Part shown: piece by piece, positions 23,691-35,284 of the stretch | How the letters are laid out: every line of letters starts with the position of its first letter | Numbering within the stretch: position 1 is the first letter of the stretch | Assembly (NCBI GenBank): GCA_026874595.1 | Contig: CM049313.1 | Location: 52,689,659-52,753,658 of the forward strand | Source of the DNA: Sipunculus nudus | Taxonomy: Eukaryota; Annelida; Sipuncula; Golfingiida; Sipunculidae | DNA length: 64,000 nucleotides | Direction: 5' to 3' | Notes under the pieces: model-generated | Database searches by the model: none | The model's input: the letters and a program-made list of their open reading frames with translations, nothing else | Told to the model about the DNA's origin: nothing | Program-made: the position numbers and the translations under genes

Positions 23691-24089
23691 TTGAGTTATA
23701 GATCCTGCCGGTGTTTATGTAAATCAATAACTTATTAGATTATTTTCTGCTCTCTTTCAGTGATTTATTGTATAAAAGAAATCTTCCGAACTATCATATT
23801 CAGAGCAAATCCCAGAACAAAATAATAGCAATAACATATTAACGAAAGTATAATTTCAACTACTTATATATAGAAACATTTCAAAACCAGCAACTGCAAA
23901 CCTAATGCTGAAGGATTTAAACTGTTATTCTTGTTGTAAAGACAGGTTCATGTCCGACCGGCACTGTTTATTGATCGGTTATGAGTGGCCGTACAACAGT
24001 ATATAAAATTCATTATTAACCCCTCTGGCAATAATGCATAGGACAATGAATAATTCCATTGTTGTCATCTATTATAAAGCCGTTGGAAC
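23691..24089. other. Non-coding stretch
   Basis: I see nothing identifiable. Confidence 0.4.
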
Positions 24090-24165
24090 GTTTCTTTGAA
24101 TTTAGTCGGGGTTCGAACTGGAGACCTTCCACTCAGCGTTCTGACCGCTAGGTCACTCTGGATAA
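24090..24165 (-). mobile_element. tRNA-like SINE head, minus strand
   Basis: On the minus strand TGACCTAGCGGTCAGAACGC matches an A-box and, about 25 nt on, CAGTTCGAACCCCG matches a B-box. Spacing and order fit a tRNA or a tRNA-derived SINE. I did not find a clean acceptor stem, so a functional tRNA gene is unlikely. Confidence 0.5.
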
Positions 24166-24530
24166 AGAGTTATCTTTGCACTTTTATTTTCATATTAATT
24201 GCGCAAACCTTTGCGATGTAAAATAAGCCTGTCTCCCTTGATTTTTATTAAAAATATGCCACACAGTTTCAAAATGCAAACCGATTGTTGTATGTTGGGG
24301 TTGTAACAAGTGTTGTAACGATTAACCGGCGCACCGATACATCGCGATACAAAGACAGATTTCTCACCGGTATCATCAGAGGCCCCCGTACCGATACGTT
24401 TACGATATTTGATCATGGAAAATTGGTCTCCAGAAATTGTAATTAGTCTTTCTCTCAGTGCCATGCAAACATTAAAGGTGAACGTTTATTGGTAAAGCCT
24501 AGGTCTCATTGAAAAAGCTCTGCCATATGT

Positions 24531-25100
24531 TCAGCACAATCTTAAAGGTCCTGAGGTCGCGGAAGGACTTTTTTCTACGTGGCACACAACGTGCGGGGAC
24601 GTGAATGAACATGGGTGGTCATGCGGTGTCCACGCTCTCTTTGAACTGTTCAAAATGAACCAGAGAGAACGTGGTCCTTGAAACAAAAATGTGCACCTAA
24701 TGGCACCCTGGATGACACTGATTTGGCGAATTAAACCCTGGGAGTCGGCCCACGTATGGTAAATGCTCTTGTCTTCCAAGAAAGTGGTCCATTGCCGTAG
24801 GTTACCGTAGGAAGCGTGGCCGACCGTGATTTCAGTGACACTGCCATTGCCGAACGTAGATAACAGTAGCTGTACCGCAGCAAGAACGTGGCGAGTATAC
24901 TTGAAAGAACGGGTCTTGTGTACGTTCTTCTGTGGCAAGCCACGTTTAATTGTAGGAGAACATTGTTTTAACCAAGGCAATGCCGAAGCTGCACCGTATA
25001 TGGACGAGAATACCGTGTGGAGAACGTGCCGAGAACGTCACACAACGCGATCTTCAATTGCATAAAGTTTTCCCGTCACTGCTACGTTAGCGGAACAGTG
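24531..25100 (-). repeat. Dispersed repeat R2, copy 1
   Basis: Its reverse complement shares ordered blocks with 61380-61800: CACGTTCTTGCTGCGG, then CTACGGTA, then CTCCCAGGGTTT, then CATCCAGGGT, then GTGCACAT, then CATTCACGTC. It contains one of the longest open frames outside the gypsy elements (149 codons, 24980-24531, minus). The other copy keeps only a short related reading (WTPHNHP against WTPHDHP), so coding is not established. Confidence 0.65.
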
Positions 25101-25276
25101 AGACACCGTAGAAGGATGTGGTACTGAGACCTAGGCGTAAGACACAAGGTGAATGACATTATACTGGCTAATCGTGTGATCAATTTATTTTAAATGGTAT
25201 GAAAATTGTATTTAAAGTAAGCTTATTTGCAATTTCATATACAAGGAGCAATAATAGTGGAATCTAAATTATAATA

Positions 25277-25443
25277 CAGTCAAACCTCGGTTTAACAACC
25301 ACCTAAAAATAACGACCACATTTTCACGGTCCCAATTTTATTTTGCTTTTTATAAAAGAAAGACCGCGCTCAGAGGAACTCCTCTAAAAATGCGACCAAT
25401 TTATCAAGGTCCCGTTGATTGTCGTAATTTTGAGTTATCACTG
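25277..25443. mobile_element. Small pogo-like MITE, 167 bp
   Basis: It starts CAGTCAAACCTCGG and ends with the inverse of CAGTGATAACTC, flanked on both sides by TA (25275-25276 and 25444-25445). The CAGT start, the TA target and the CCTCG-type repeat are features of pogo/Tigger non-autonomous elements. It sits within the hAT-like element. Confidence 0.65.
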
Positions 25444-25531
25444 TATATAATATACGTATCGTATCGTGAGCAAAGTATTATGATATGTTTCGTATCATTG
25501 AATAATGTATTGTTACAGCCCTAGTTATAAC

Positions 25532-28500
25532 ACCCACCATTCCACGCATAACACCTCGATACAGCGGTCTCAAGCAAATCTTGGTCTGAGGAACCATTGT
25601 AGACAAACATAAAGCAAGAATATAGTTCACACTTGTAAGACGGCAAGATAGCATTTCAACCCTTTAAATACTTTGGATTTTTTTTTTCTAATTATTTCCC
25701 CATTTTACCCCAAGTGAAAGTGAAAGTGAAGGACGTCAGGTAAGGGCAATCGAGACTTAACTGATAACCCGTTCTTGGCAGTGGCAGGTCCATTTAATGG
25801 TTAACGACACCCGGCGGCCAAGACGGCGTGTTTGATGGACCAAGGGACACTTTCTAACGGATTAAGTGTTACAAATTCATCCTCTATGTAGGCCACCTAA
25901 TTCCAAATCTGTCTGCTTCGTGTGTGACAGTAACATATGTACGGGACCCTGCCCAACTCGCTGACATTCTAACCGCTCCCCAGAATCAAATGACACATCC
26001 ATGTGACATTTACGTGACAAATTCTTGTGACGGTGATTTTTCACATGGAGTTGGTCTCGCACTTTTTGCATTTCCCCTATTTTATCAATGGTTATTAATG
26101 TTTTGCGGTCCCCCATACTGTCCTTACATGGAGAGATTTACACACTGACAAAACGGTTATACGCTACAGTCTCTGTGTTGAACCAAAACAAGGAAGACAA
26201 CCACTGCTTTCTGTGGACTAGAGGCAATTTAATAAACATTGTCACCACGTAAGTTCCGATATGAGGTTATTAATACGGTGGGTGGGCTTTTTCAAAAGGA
26301 TTATTATTTAATCACTTTAGACTTGAAAAATCATAACATTTTTATCATGTCACTCATAGACAGGATCACAGAAAGTACTTAGACATTGAGTGGAATAAAA
26401 GGTACTTTGGGTTGCAGTAACTGTCCTTTGGGGCTAACTTAAGCCCATACTGCGTAATCAGGTTTGTTGCAATACTTTTTGCAAAATAACAATCATTTAC
26501 GCTGATGATATTTTTGTTAATGTCCGATGGGAGTCAAATATTAAAGTAAAAGGTTTCATTACAAGATACAATAGCGTATATTTTTTGGTGCGAGTTTCAG
26601 ATCCTAAAGATCAGAATGAGACAGTACTGTAGTGTCTGATTAAATGCGCCTGTAGTTTTGTACCAAATCCCTTTGTTTCTCATTAGCAAACACCAGGCAA
26701 CTAGCTGTACTCACAATTTTATTAAACCAAGTTTTATGATTAGTGTCATGTCATCAACCTCTGCAGATGGTTGGCAGCAGCTTACTAATTTAAACCAGTT
26801 CGAGTGTAAAGGGCTGACCTTATGACCACTCTTGAAGTAGCTTGAAAGTCATATTTGGAACCTTTGAGCTCACCTTTTAACACAGTCTACTTCAAGCCTA
26901 AGATTCTTTAAAGGAATCATTAAGTAGCCAAGACCTGGACAAACGAAAACCAAAAAACGTCGGTGTTTTGAGTACCTGGGACGAAACCCCACGAAACGCA
27001 CATTTAAAATTGAATTTAAACAATACACTAGCATCATTGATAAATGAACATCTTTTGAATATTTTGATGCAGTATTGTGTCAATGTTTTGTCAAATAAAA
27101 GACAACAAGATTATTCTGTACACCTGACAAGTGCTCAGCTTGCATGCGGCTTGCGCCGCAAGGGGGCAGGGTCATAGAAGGCATAATTGGCTGCCGTGTC
27201 CCCCAGTGAACCGACCCGAACACGAAACACTCATTTATTTTGATTTCATAAAATTAGGATACAATAATCCACAGATGTGTTAAACAAATGATTATGTATC
27301 GATTGTTGTTATGTTTTGGCTTCAGATTTGAGGTGAAGTGGGTGTTTCGAGGTGTTCCGTCTGAGGTATCCCCCGAAAAACGGTGTTTTGGGTTTATAGA
27401 GGGAACCGCTTGGACTCTGTGTCAGTAACTGCGTCGCCCTGTGATGTAGAAACAACGGCACCACTGTTCCCGTGGATTGTGGCTACTGTATTCCTGTGGT
27501 TGGGGATTCCCTGCTTCTTCTTGGCTTGGTCACTGGTGATGAGGTTTCACCATGTAAGCGGTCGTCTCCGTTTGTCTGTTTTCCACATGGCCTCACAAGT
27601 GATTCCTGTATTATCGCTCACAGTCCCAATTAAAAAAAAACTTGACTGCTGCTGATTCAGCGGAGTATGTGCCTTGCGTTACCTTAAGCTCATGAATTTC
27701 GTTGAGGATGCCTCTGATGTTGGCAACTGCTTTAAATCAGCTCCGTTTGTACTCAAATTAGAAAGCACACGTCAGTCAGGGCAAAGATGTACCATGCAAA
27801 GACAATGGCGACACCTAACGACCAATTAAGTTAGGTGTCAAGGAACGCTACAGTTACCTGAAAAATGTACTGGGTTCTTTTTTGGATGATACCCTAACCT
27901 TCCACAAAAACTGTCCAAACCTTTTGCCTAAAATAACACACAGACAAACAAAGGGTTAACCGAAATACCTGTCGCCACCTGGTGATGGTAAGGTCTGATA
28001 TACGATACAGCTTATTTCGGCTTCATATCTTCCTACATAATTCATAATACCAAATTTGGCAGCTCAAAGGTTTTCTGAGAGGTGGAATGTGTGCTGGAGA
28101 ATAACAACTCCAACATGACAACCCACTCTGATAAAACTTCTTTCCAGTGTATACAGGATACAACAAATGTTTTCTGTATATACTCGGTGGCACAAATAAA
28201 AGTGACATAAAGCATTGGCTAGTCAAGTAATACTTTCCTATGGATTAAGGGAATTCAAAAATTTTAAGAGAACATTATTATAACACGATGACTAGACCAA
28301 AAATCTCTGAATGCTTCAATCTGTTCTCTCCTGAAATTTTAACTTTTGCTCAAACACGACCGCTTTCCTGCGAATTCGCGCGAGCTCGTTATTATGGTTT
28401 CAAGTAAGCGTTGGGCTCTTACTACTGAGCATACACAACAATGTAAGCACAGCATAAACGAAAGTAAATTGATCTTTGCTAGTCAGTATCTTTGGATATT

Positions 28501-30079
28501 TCTCCTGTCCACTGTTGTGTAGAATATTGATGCGGAAGTTGGGAGGGTCCATGAATATTTCCTGGTTTTATTGATCCGGCGATGTTTATGTCGGTGAATC
28601 GTCACAATTTACCATGATCATGTGTCAGAATGATATTCCAGAAAGCAGTCGGCAGGGGCGAATGTAGGATCTTAGTAAAAAAATGGGGGAAGGGAGGCTC
28701 AGTACCCAATTAGAGGCAAATAATTGTTCCGGGAGTGCTAATAATTATGATTTTGCATTGTCTGCCACATGCGAAATTTAACAAAATTATTATAGCACCC
28801 CCGTTGCCTGCCACATGCGAAATTTAACATACACTGCTTTTCGGTATAAAGCGTGTAATAGGCCTTTATAATTAAACTTGGGACACCTATCGGTGATATT
28901 TAACATCAGGGCTGTCACTCTTGGTTTATATAAAAATAAAGTATCATTCCGTAGCTAGTCACATCATACACACAATGTTTTACAGTAGACAACGACCCAT
29001 AACCTGGTGTCTAGGTGTATCATAAACGGTCAAACTAGGCACCGGGAAAATCAGAAGCGTATTAAGAAGCGCAAGATTTCCGCTGCCTCGGGAGCGTCAG
29101 TGGTCTTGGGTAATTTATTTGTGTAAAGCAGGTACTGTTCTATTTTCAAGATTTTTATGTCGACCAAGGGAGGGGCCCAAAAATCCGCCCGTGGTTCATG
29201 ACAAATATAGGTGAACGGTACTGATTTTTTTATCACATACAGCTCTCACATTTATAGATCTGTTCCTTGCCTCAAGACAATATTGCTTTATAATAATAAA
29301 ATCATACTACTTGCCATCAACGTTATTTGGTTGTCAAATGTCGAAATTCAATATTTAGGCATGATAATTAATGTATTTATTCTTTTCCTTATTTCTGACA
29401 TTTCTTTAAAGCTTATCAATATCTTATTTATATTCATATTCTTTACATAGGCAAAGCAGAAACAATCACACATTCAGACAGACTTTACAAAAAAAACAAG
29501 GATAAAAATTTCTATTCAATACTCAATTGGCGGCATCAGCGCAGACAATAGAATGGTACTTATGGAAATTCAATGGTTAGCGGCGATATAATATACCGAT
29601 TAGACTTACATCTAATACCATGCCAAGTTGAGGTGATCAGTCATTCAAAACAAATATTCATCCAAGGACAATGGATTATTCTTTTTAAAAGAGAAGAGAC
29701 CCTTTCCAGGACAGTACTTGCAGGAACATCTCTGTGATCAGTATTCTTACTTTGGCAAAGTAAGAACAAAATTTCTCAAACGATAAAAGGAAAACCTGAT
29801 ATTCTGTTTAGGGCGAGGTTCTCTGACTTCTCTTAAACTTGTTAGAAACTTAAAGACAGCAATTATTGACATATGTTTTTAGCTGGTAATCAGGAATGTT
29901 TTTTTCTGACTTCAGGAAGAAAATGAAAATTCAAATGTAATTCAAATTTCATTGATTCTTTTAAAGTAATCAGTACATTTGAAATCATGGGTGTTAAAAA
30001 CGCGTTATATTAAAAAAAAAATGCTTTAAGATTAAATGTATGTTTTTTTGTTCACGGAGACTTTTTGTATAAGACTGGT
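25532..30079. other. Long non-coding stretch
   Basis: I found no supported gene in these 4.5 kb. Noted fragments: GTGAAAGTGAAAGTGAAGG triplication near 25712, the weak CAGGGGCGAATGTAGG repeat end near 28655, a duplicated TGCCACATGCGAAATTTAAC near 28765 and 28809, and the inverse of the 22.04-kb block near 29065-29095. Open frames (up to 90 codons at 27383-27655) have no motifs. Confidence 0.4.
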
Positions 30080-30780
30080 GTTACGGGGTGACATAAAAGC
30101 GGACCAAACCGTCTCGCTAATGAAGCTTGCGTTTCTAGCGAAGCGGTTGGTAAGCCGGACATAGGCGCCACCGACATGGGTTCGAGTCCCGGATCGAACC
30201 AGTATTTGTCTTCGTAACAAAATCGGGGCTCGTCAAAATGATGGTAATCTTTGTGCTCCAGGGAACAGCTCACCCAAGTGTGACTCCTGGGAATTAGTCT
30301 TGTTCTGATAGCAGAACGCTCTTAAGAGGGGGTGTGTTACGGGGTGACATAAAAGCGGACTGAACTGTCTTGCTAGTGAAGCTTGCTTTTCTAGCGAAGC
30401 GGTTGGAACGCCGGACATGTGTGCAACCGACAGGGGTTCGAATCCCGGATCGGCCCAGTATTTTCCCCTGAAGAATTTGTCTTCGTAATAAAATTGGGGC
30501 TCGTCCAACTTGACGGTAATGTTTATGACCCAAGGAATAAGCTCACCAAAGAGTGACTCCTGTGAATTAGTCTTGTTCTGATAGCAGAACGCTCTTTAGA
30601 GCGGGTGTGTTACGGGTTGACATAAAAGCGGACCGAACTGTCTCGCTAGTGAAGCTTGCTTTTCTAGCAAAGCTGTTGGTACGCCGGACATGTGCGCCAC
30701 CGACCTGGGTTCGACTCTCAGATCGGACCAGAATTTTCCCCTTAGTAATTGGTCTTCGTAACACTGGGTAATTTCTTACT
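30080..30780 (+). repeat. Three tandem tRNA-derived units, about 256-273 bp
   Basis: Units begin at GTTACGGG in 30080, 30336 and 30609. Each carries TAGCGAAGCGG (A-box match), then GCCGGACAT...CGCCACCGAC and a B-box: GGTTCGAGTCC (30179-30189), GGTTCGAATCC (30435-30445) and GGTTCGACTCT (30708-30718). This is a full internal RNA polymerase III promoter repeated head to tail. The third unit is 3'-truncated and shows decay (AGCAAAGCTGTTGG). Reading frames on the minus strand repeat with the unit and are not genes. It is likely a satellite that grew from a SINE or tRNA-like sequence. Confidence 0.8.
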
Positions 30781-30833
30781 AAAAGTAATTGGAGCATTGC
30801 AACGCAAAAGCACTCTATTACACTTAGACATAC

Positions 30834-31669
30834 TGTTACGGAAACTAATATAAGATCACATAGTCGTGAGGAACAAAAGCAGATTATGTAACACTAGGCA
30901 GCGTGAAATTTCTAGGGGAATGAATTAAGGAGGCAGTGTTTTTTTTGTTAACAAATAATTATAATTTATTCTTAAAACGACCCTAACATTACAATACACT
31001 AAATCAATACAATCTCACAGTATAACAACAGTACAAGAGCAAATCAATACAATTATATAAATAAAGTGGTCATGACCTGGATACCACCACTGTTACAGCG
31101 ACAAAAAGTTCTTTAAAGCATAAATTCCAGGTAAACAGTTCACACAAATCTTCTCACAGAATAACAGTCCAGTTCAATCACAAAATCAGTTTGTTGTTAT
31201 CCAAAAGTGAAGTTCTGATAGTGATCTCAAAGGCAAACTGAAGACTAATTAAAATCCGTTACAAATTCGAAGAAAAGCTAGAACTGCCGCAATTATAGGA
31301 AAAGGTCCAAAAACTGACTTACATGGTTCTGTGTCCGATCGAATATTTCTCTCTAAAAAACAGCCCCCTTTTTTATAACTTTTCACCTCAAGCCGAGAAC
31401 TTTCGATTTTTTTAACAATCCAAAGAACCCAATAGTACACACGTTACTGGTAACATCTAGAACAACGAACGCTGTGTTTCTACATATCAGGGTTCTCACG
31501 TGGGCCGGCCCGGCTCGGCCAGGCGAGAAAGCCCCAGACTACCATGACCGCTGTTTACACGTCAGACCCCACGCGTGGGCCGGGCTATGCCGCCATAGCA
31601 AAGACTAATGCTAGCTCTGCACATACACATGTAAGACTGCTGCATACAATAAAAGTGACATCTGTAACA
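30834..31669 (-). repeat. 3' LTR of gypsy copy 1, complete (836 bp)
   Basis: On the minus strand it begins TGTTACAG (at 31669) and ends CCGTAACA (at 30834), so both ends carry TGTTAC/GTAACA. TATAAAA at 31377-31371 is a candidate TATA box, and AATAAA at 30970-30965 a candidate polyadenylation signal. A purine stretch TGTAGGGGAAG just outside (about 31679-31670) is the expected polypurine tract. The block ACTAGGCAGCGTGAAAT, then CTAGGGGAATGA, identifies the same LTR family at 51.8, 57.5 and 58.3 kb. Confidence 0.85.
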
Positions 31670-31794
31670 CTTCCCCTACAGTAAGAAAAAAAGGAAAGTT
31701 TTCTAAAAAATAACTTTCTTTTTATGATCACAAACACTAAATCTTTATAACATCTAAAAAATCATCTTGTTAACAACATTTTATAAACATCTCG

Positions 31795-33000
31795 ATAATC
31801 AATCAGGAAGTAAATTGTCTTTCCCTTGAATCCGTCTGATTTCAAGATTGTAATCCTGTTAAAAACAAACTCCATCTCAACAATCTTTGATTTTTAAACT
31901 TCGACTTGTTCATAAACTTGAGGGGATTGTGATCACTGAAGACAATGACAGGCTTGACTGATGAAGTAACATTAACTTCAAAATGTTGCAATGCCAAAAT
32001 CAAAGCCAAAAATTCTTTTTCAATAGTAGAGTAGTTTTTCTTGTTTGGATTAAACTTTCTTGTAAAATAACTAATTGGATGATCTATGCCATCATTGCTT
32101 TCTTGAAACAACACAGCACCAGCAGCAGTATCACTAGCATCTACAGCTAACTTAAAAGGTACAGAAAAGTCTGGAGCTACCAAAACTGGTGAACTTTGCA
32201 GAATTGCTTTCAACTTCTGAAATGGATTTTCACACTGAAAATTCCATAGAAACTTTTGATTCTTCTTTAACAAATTAGTCAAAGGTTCAGTTAGAGCAGA
32301 CAAATTTGGACAAAACTTCCTGTAGTATCCAACCATACCAAGAAATCGCATTATTTTCTTTGTTTTCTGGTCTAGAAATGCAGAAATAGCACTTATTTTA
32401 GCATCAACAGGTTTTACTTGACCCTGCCCTAAAATATGACCCAAATATGTTACTTGTGCATGACTAAACACAGATTTTACTAAGTTGATGGTCAGACGTG
32501 CTTCACTGAGTTTTTCGAAGAGGTCGCAAAGAATTTGCAGATGTTTCTCCCAGGTGTTGCTGTACACGATAAGGTCATCAATATATGATTCACAGCCCTG
32601 AATGTCCTTGACAACCATATGGATAAGGCGCTGGATCGTGGCTTGCGAGTTCTTCATGCCAAACTACATAACTAATTATTTGTACAGTTCTTGCGGCGTC
32701 ACAAATGCAGACACTTCTTTCTCTCGTTCTGTCAGCGAAACTTGCCAGAATCCTTTTAGCAAGTCAAACTTTGAAACATATCTGGAGCTACCGACTCAAT
32801 CAATACATTTATCGATCCTCGAAATCGGGAACGCGTCAGTCTTGGTGACAGAGTTCAGTTTTCGATAATCTTTGCACATACGGTAACTTCCATCAGGTTT
32901 TGGCACAAGAATACATGGTGAACTCCAGTTACTGCTACAAGGTTCAATTAAATCATTGTCAAGCAAATATTGAATCTCATCCTATAAATAATTTTGCTTT
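31795..33000 (-). pseudogene. pol: Reverse transcriptase and RNase H of gypsy copy 1
   Basis: The N-terminal part (about 33000-32660) keeps CILVPKPDGSYRMCKDYRKL and KFDLLKGFWQV but has stops and a frame change. The open frame 32657-31842 (271 codons) holds the catalytic YIDDLIVYS near its residues 25-33, the FLGMVGYYRKFCP connection, then RNase H with AVDASDTAAGAVL (first Asp), NYSTIEKEFLALILAL (Glu) and VFSDHNPL (Asp). The order and motifs are standard Ty3/gypsy. The C-terminal end breaks by frameshift near 31842. The catalytic residues are better kept here than in the longer copy. Confidence 0.85.
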
Positions 33001-33440
33001 TGAATGCTGCTTGACTGCGCTTGCCTCGCAAACATCAACGTCATGGCACAATATGTTAGTTCGCGTTGGAATGTAACTGAACAAATGTTCATAATTCCGC
33101 AGCAGGTTCTCGAGGTCTTGTTGTTGTTGTGCGATAAGGTGTGACAGTTTGGCATACAGGTTGTTGAGCACGTCTGAGTTTTTAGTGGTACTGTTCTACA
33201 CTGCATGTCTACATCACACTTACAATCAGTACCTACTTTAACTGGGTCAGGGTCAGTTTTTACAAAATTAACAGCAGTAACATTATGTACAACATCTGAT
33301 GTGCTATTTCTGTCATTATATGGTTTCAACATGTTAACAAGGCAGTTGTTTCTTCTTACGTTTATCTGGTGTCAACAGTATGCAATTTTAATCACTGACT
33401 TTCTTGTCAACAATTTAAGTATCAAAATACCTAGTTTGCA
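32982..33440 (-). pseudogene. Linker between integrase and reverse transcriptase, copy 1
   Basis: An open frame of 116 codons (33332-32982) starts MLKPYNDRNSTSDVV and contains VKTDPDPVKV and a Cys-rich DCKCDV. The same sequence is found at 53871-53629. It lies after the integrase C-terminus and before the reverse transcriptase, so it is probably the integrase tail or a spacer of the polyprotein. An overlapping frame continues into LSHLIAQQQQDLENLL and FSYIPTRTN, which is the usual lead-in to a gypsy reverse transcriptase. A frameshift separates the two readings. Confidence 0.6.
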
Positions 33441-34105
33441 GAGGTCTGCCAGGGATAGGTAGTAAGACAAGGACCTTTTCACAAGGCTTAAACGTCCTGC
33501 TTACAGTGTGCTTGTCATATTTTGTTTTCATTTTACTTTGTGCAGATTTTAGATTAGACTTTGCAATCTCACAAGCATTGTGTAATTTAGTGCGAAAGTC
33601 TGAGACAGAAAACGGGGGTTTTCTTTAGGTAGTTTTAATGGACCGCGTACTGAGTGTCCAAAAACTAGTTCTAAGGGACTGAAACCCAAGGACTCTTAAA
33701 ATGCTTCTCTGACAGCCAACAGCAATAGGTGAATTCCCAGTCTTTCTGGGTGTCATAACAATAAGTCCTAATCATGTTTTTTAATATCTGTTGAAAACGC
33801 TCGAGGGCTCCCTGACTTTCAGGATGGTATTGCCAAGAGCTGTAAGGTTTTATACCAAGTTCAAGCAAAACATGCCGGAACAAGTCAGACATAAAATAAG
33901 ACCCTTCATCAGACTGGACAGATTTTGGTAATTCAAAAGTTGTAAAAAACTTGGTCAGAGCCTTGAAAAGACTATTGGCATTAATTTTGCGCAATGGTAT
34001 TGCCTCAGGGAACCATGGTAGATGCGCACATAATTGTCAGAAAGTATTCATGTCTAGGTTTTGTTTTGGGCAGTGGTCCAACACAATCAACAATAATCCC
34101 TGTAC
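33440..34105 (-). pseudogene. Integrase of gypsy copy 1 (N-terminally deleted)
   Basis: The open frame 33994-33671 (107 codons) carries the second catalytic Asp in SVQSDEGSYF and the catalytic Glu in WQYHPESQGALERF of the D,D-35-E core. The stretch 33690-33440 encodes the GPY/F-like C-terminal region, GFSPLELVFGHSVRGPL, in another frame. The zinc finger is missing because of the internal deletion; the first Asp region is at or near the junction. It precedes reverse transcriptase in the reading direction. Confidence 0.8.
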
Positions 34106-34109
34106 TTTC

Positions 34110-34612
34110 ATTACATTTTTAGAACTACACCATCGATCAAACAACTGCTCTTTTGTCCTCGCAAATTCTACTTAGGTCTGTTCTTTGCGCTTTTCCCAAA
34201 TGCTGAATTTCTGGTGATAAGCCTCCGGAACTTACTCATAAACTTTTAGGATAAACCATTTAACCTGGTCATAGTCAGCAGCGGCTTCTACTGAAAGCTC
34301 TGTATAAATTTCCCTGGCCTTGTCAGTCAATACACTTTGTAATAACATAGTCCAATTTTCCTTAGGCCATTTAAAATTTACAGCTACATTCTCAAAACGT
34401 AAAAAATATTTATCAACCTCTTTTTTTTTAAAGGTGGGACAAGTCTAATATGTTTAGTAACATTAAAACTGTGAGTTGGGGCAGCACGTAGACCATGTTC
34501 TAGTTCAAGTCTTTCTAACTCCAGTCTTTTTAACTCAATTTCTTTTTCTTTCTCTTTTAATGTTAGCTAATGTTGCATTGCTAACTGTTTCAATTCTAAC
34601 TGCATAGCAAAT
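34110..34612 (-). pseudogene. gag capsid fragment of gypsy copy 1
   Basis: Translation in shifting frames gives VEFARTKEQLFDRW-like and VPEAYHQKF-like blocks, plus the Lys/Glu/Leu-rich helical start, all found in the intact-looking gag at 57054-56260. It begins immediately after LTR sequence (CATAGCAAATAACAAATAAT), so its natural start and leader are gone. An A-rich run near 34420-34435 carries a frameshift. Confidence 0.75.
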
Positions 34613-35284
34613 AACAAATAATTATAATTTACTCTTAAAACAACCCTAACATTACAATACACTAAATCAATACAATTTCACAGTATAACAACTGTACAAC
34701 AGCAAATCAATACAAGTATATAAATAAAGTGTACAGTACCTTGATACCACCACTGTCACAGAGACAACAAGTTCTTTAAAGCATATATTCCAGATGAACA
34801 GTTCACATAAACCTTCTCAGAGAATAACAGTTCAGTTCAATCACAAAACCAATTTGTTGTAATCCAAAAGTGAAGTTCAGATAGTGATCCCAAAGGCAAA
34901 CTGAAGACTAATTAAAATCCGTTACTTATTCGAAGAAAAGCTATAACTGCCGCAATTATAGGAAAAAGGTCAACAAACTGACTTACACTCTTCAGTGTCC
35001 GCTGGAATAGATCTCTCCTCTCTCTCTCTCTCTGCTCTAAAACACAGACCCTTATTTTTAACTTTTCACCTCAGGCCGAAAATCTTCTATTTCTCGAACA
35101 ATCCAAAGAACCCAATAGTTCACACGTGGGCTGGTTCGGCCCGGCCAGGCGAGAAAGCCCCAAACTAGCATGACCGCTGATTACACGTCAGACCCCACGT
35201 GGGCCGGGCTATGCCGCAATAGCAACGGCCAATGCTAGCGCTGCACATACACATGTAAGACTGATGCATACAATAAAAGAGACA
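34613..35284 (-). repeat. 5' LTR of gypsy copy 1, truncated at both ends
   Basis: It aligns with the left LTR from the AACAAATAATTATAATTTA block to AATAAAAGAGACA. It lacks about 115 bp on the gag side and about 10 bp at the outer end, where GTAACA would be. CTCTCTCTCTCTCTCTG at about 35020-35036 is a small expansion inside it. Confidence 0.8.

Larger units (their letters stand above)
24308..25523. mobile_element. hAT-like non-autonomous element
   Basis: The left end AAGTGTTGTAACGATTAACC and the inverse of the right end (TAGGGCTGTAACAATACA) are related terminal repeats of the kind seen on many hAT elements. The flanks GTTGTAAC (24300-24307) and GTTATAAC (25524-25531) would be an 8-bp target duplication with one mismatch, the size expected for hAT. 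Inside are the CACCGATACATCGCGATAC block near the left end, a dispersed repeat (24531-25100) and a nested pogo-like MITE. No transposase is visible. The left end is degraded, so the boundary is moderately certain. Confidence 0.5.
30834..35284 (-). mobile_element. Gmr1-type Ty3/gypsy retrotransposon, internally deleted (copy 1)
   Basis: LTR-related blocks flank gag and pol remnants read on the minus strand: LTR (35284-34613), gag fragment, integrase, linker, reverse transcriptase, RNase H, LTR (31669-30834). Integrase lies upstream of reverse transcriptase, the reverse of most Ty3/gypsy elements. By comparison with the copy at 51.7-58.2 kb, about 1.8 kb is missing at about 34108 (gag C-terminus, protease, integrase N-terminus), and the leader with the gag start and LTR end is missing at about 34612. 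No matching 5-bp target duplication is visible. It cannot be autonomous. Confidence 0.85.

Noticed and set aside
27383-27655. 90-codon frame with a hydrophobic stretch
   Set aside because: It resembles a membrane segment (WIVATVFLWLGIPCFFLAW) but has no family motif, no context and no second exon I could identify. It is probably chance.
30233-30797. Similar minus-strand frames in each tandem unit (for example 91 and 76 codons)
   Set aside because: They recur because the DNA unit is a tRNA-derived tandem repeat. They overlap the internal promoter and shift frame between units.
31842-35284. Exogenous or endogenous retrovirus with env
   Set aside because: No envelope-like frame follows RNase H in either copy. 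The element goes from RNase H directly to a short untranslated stretch and LTR.
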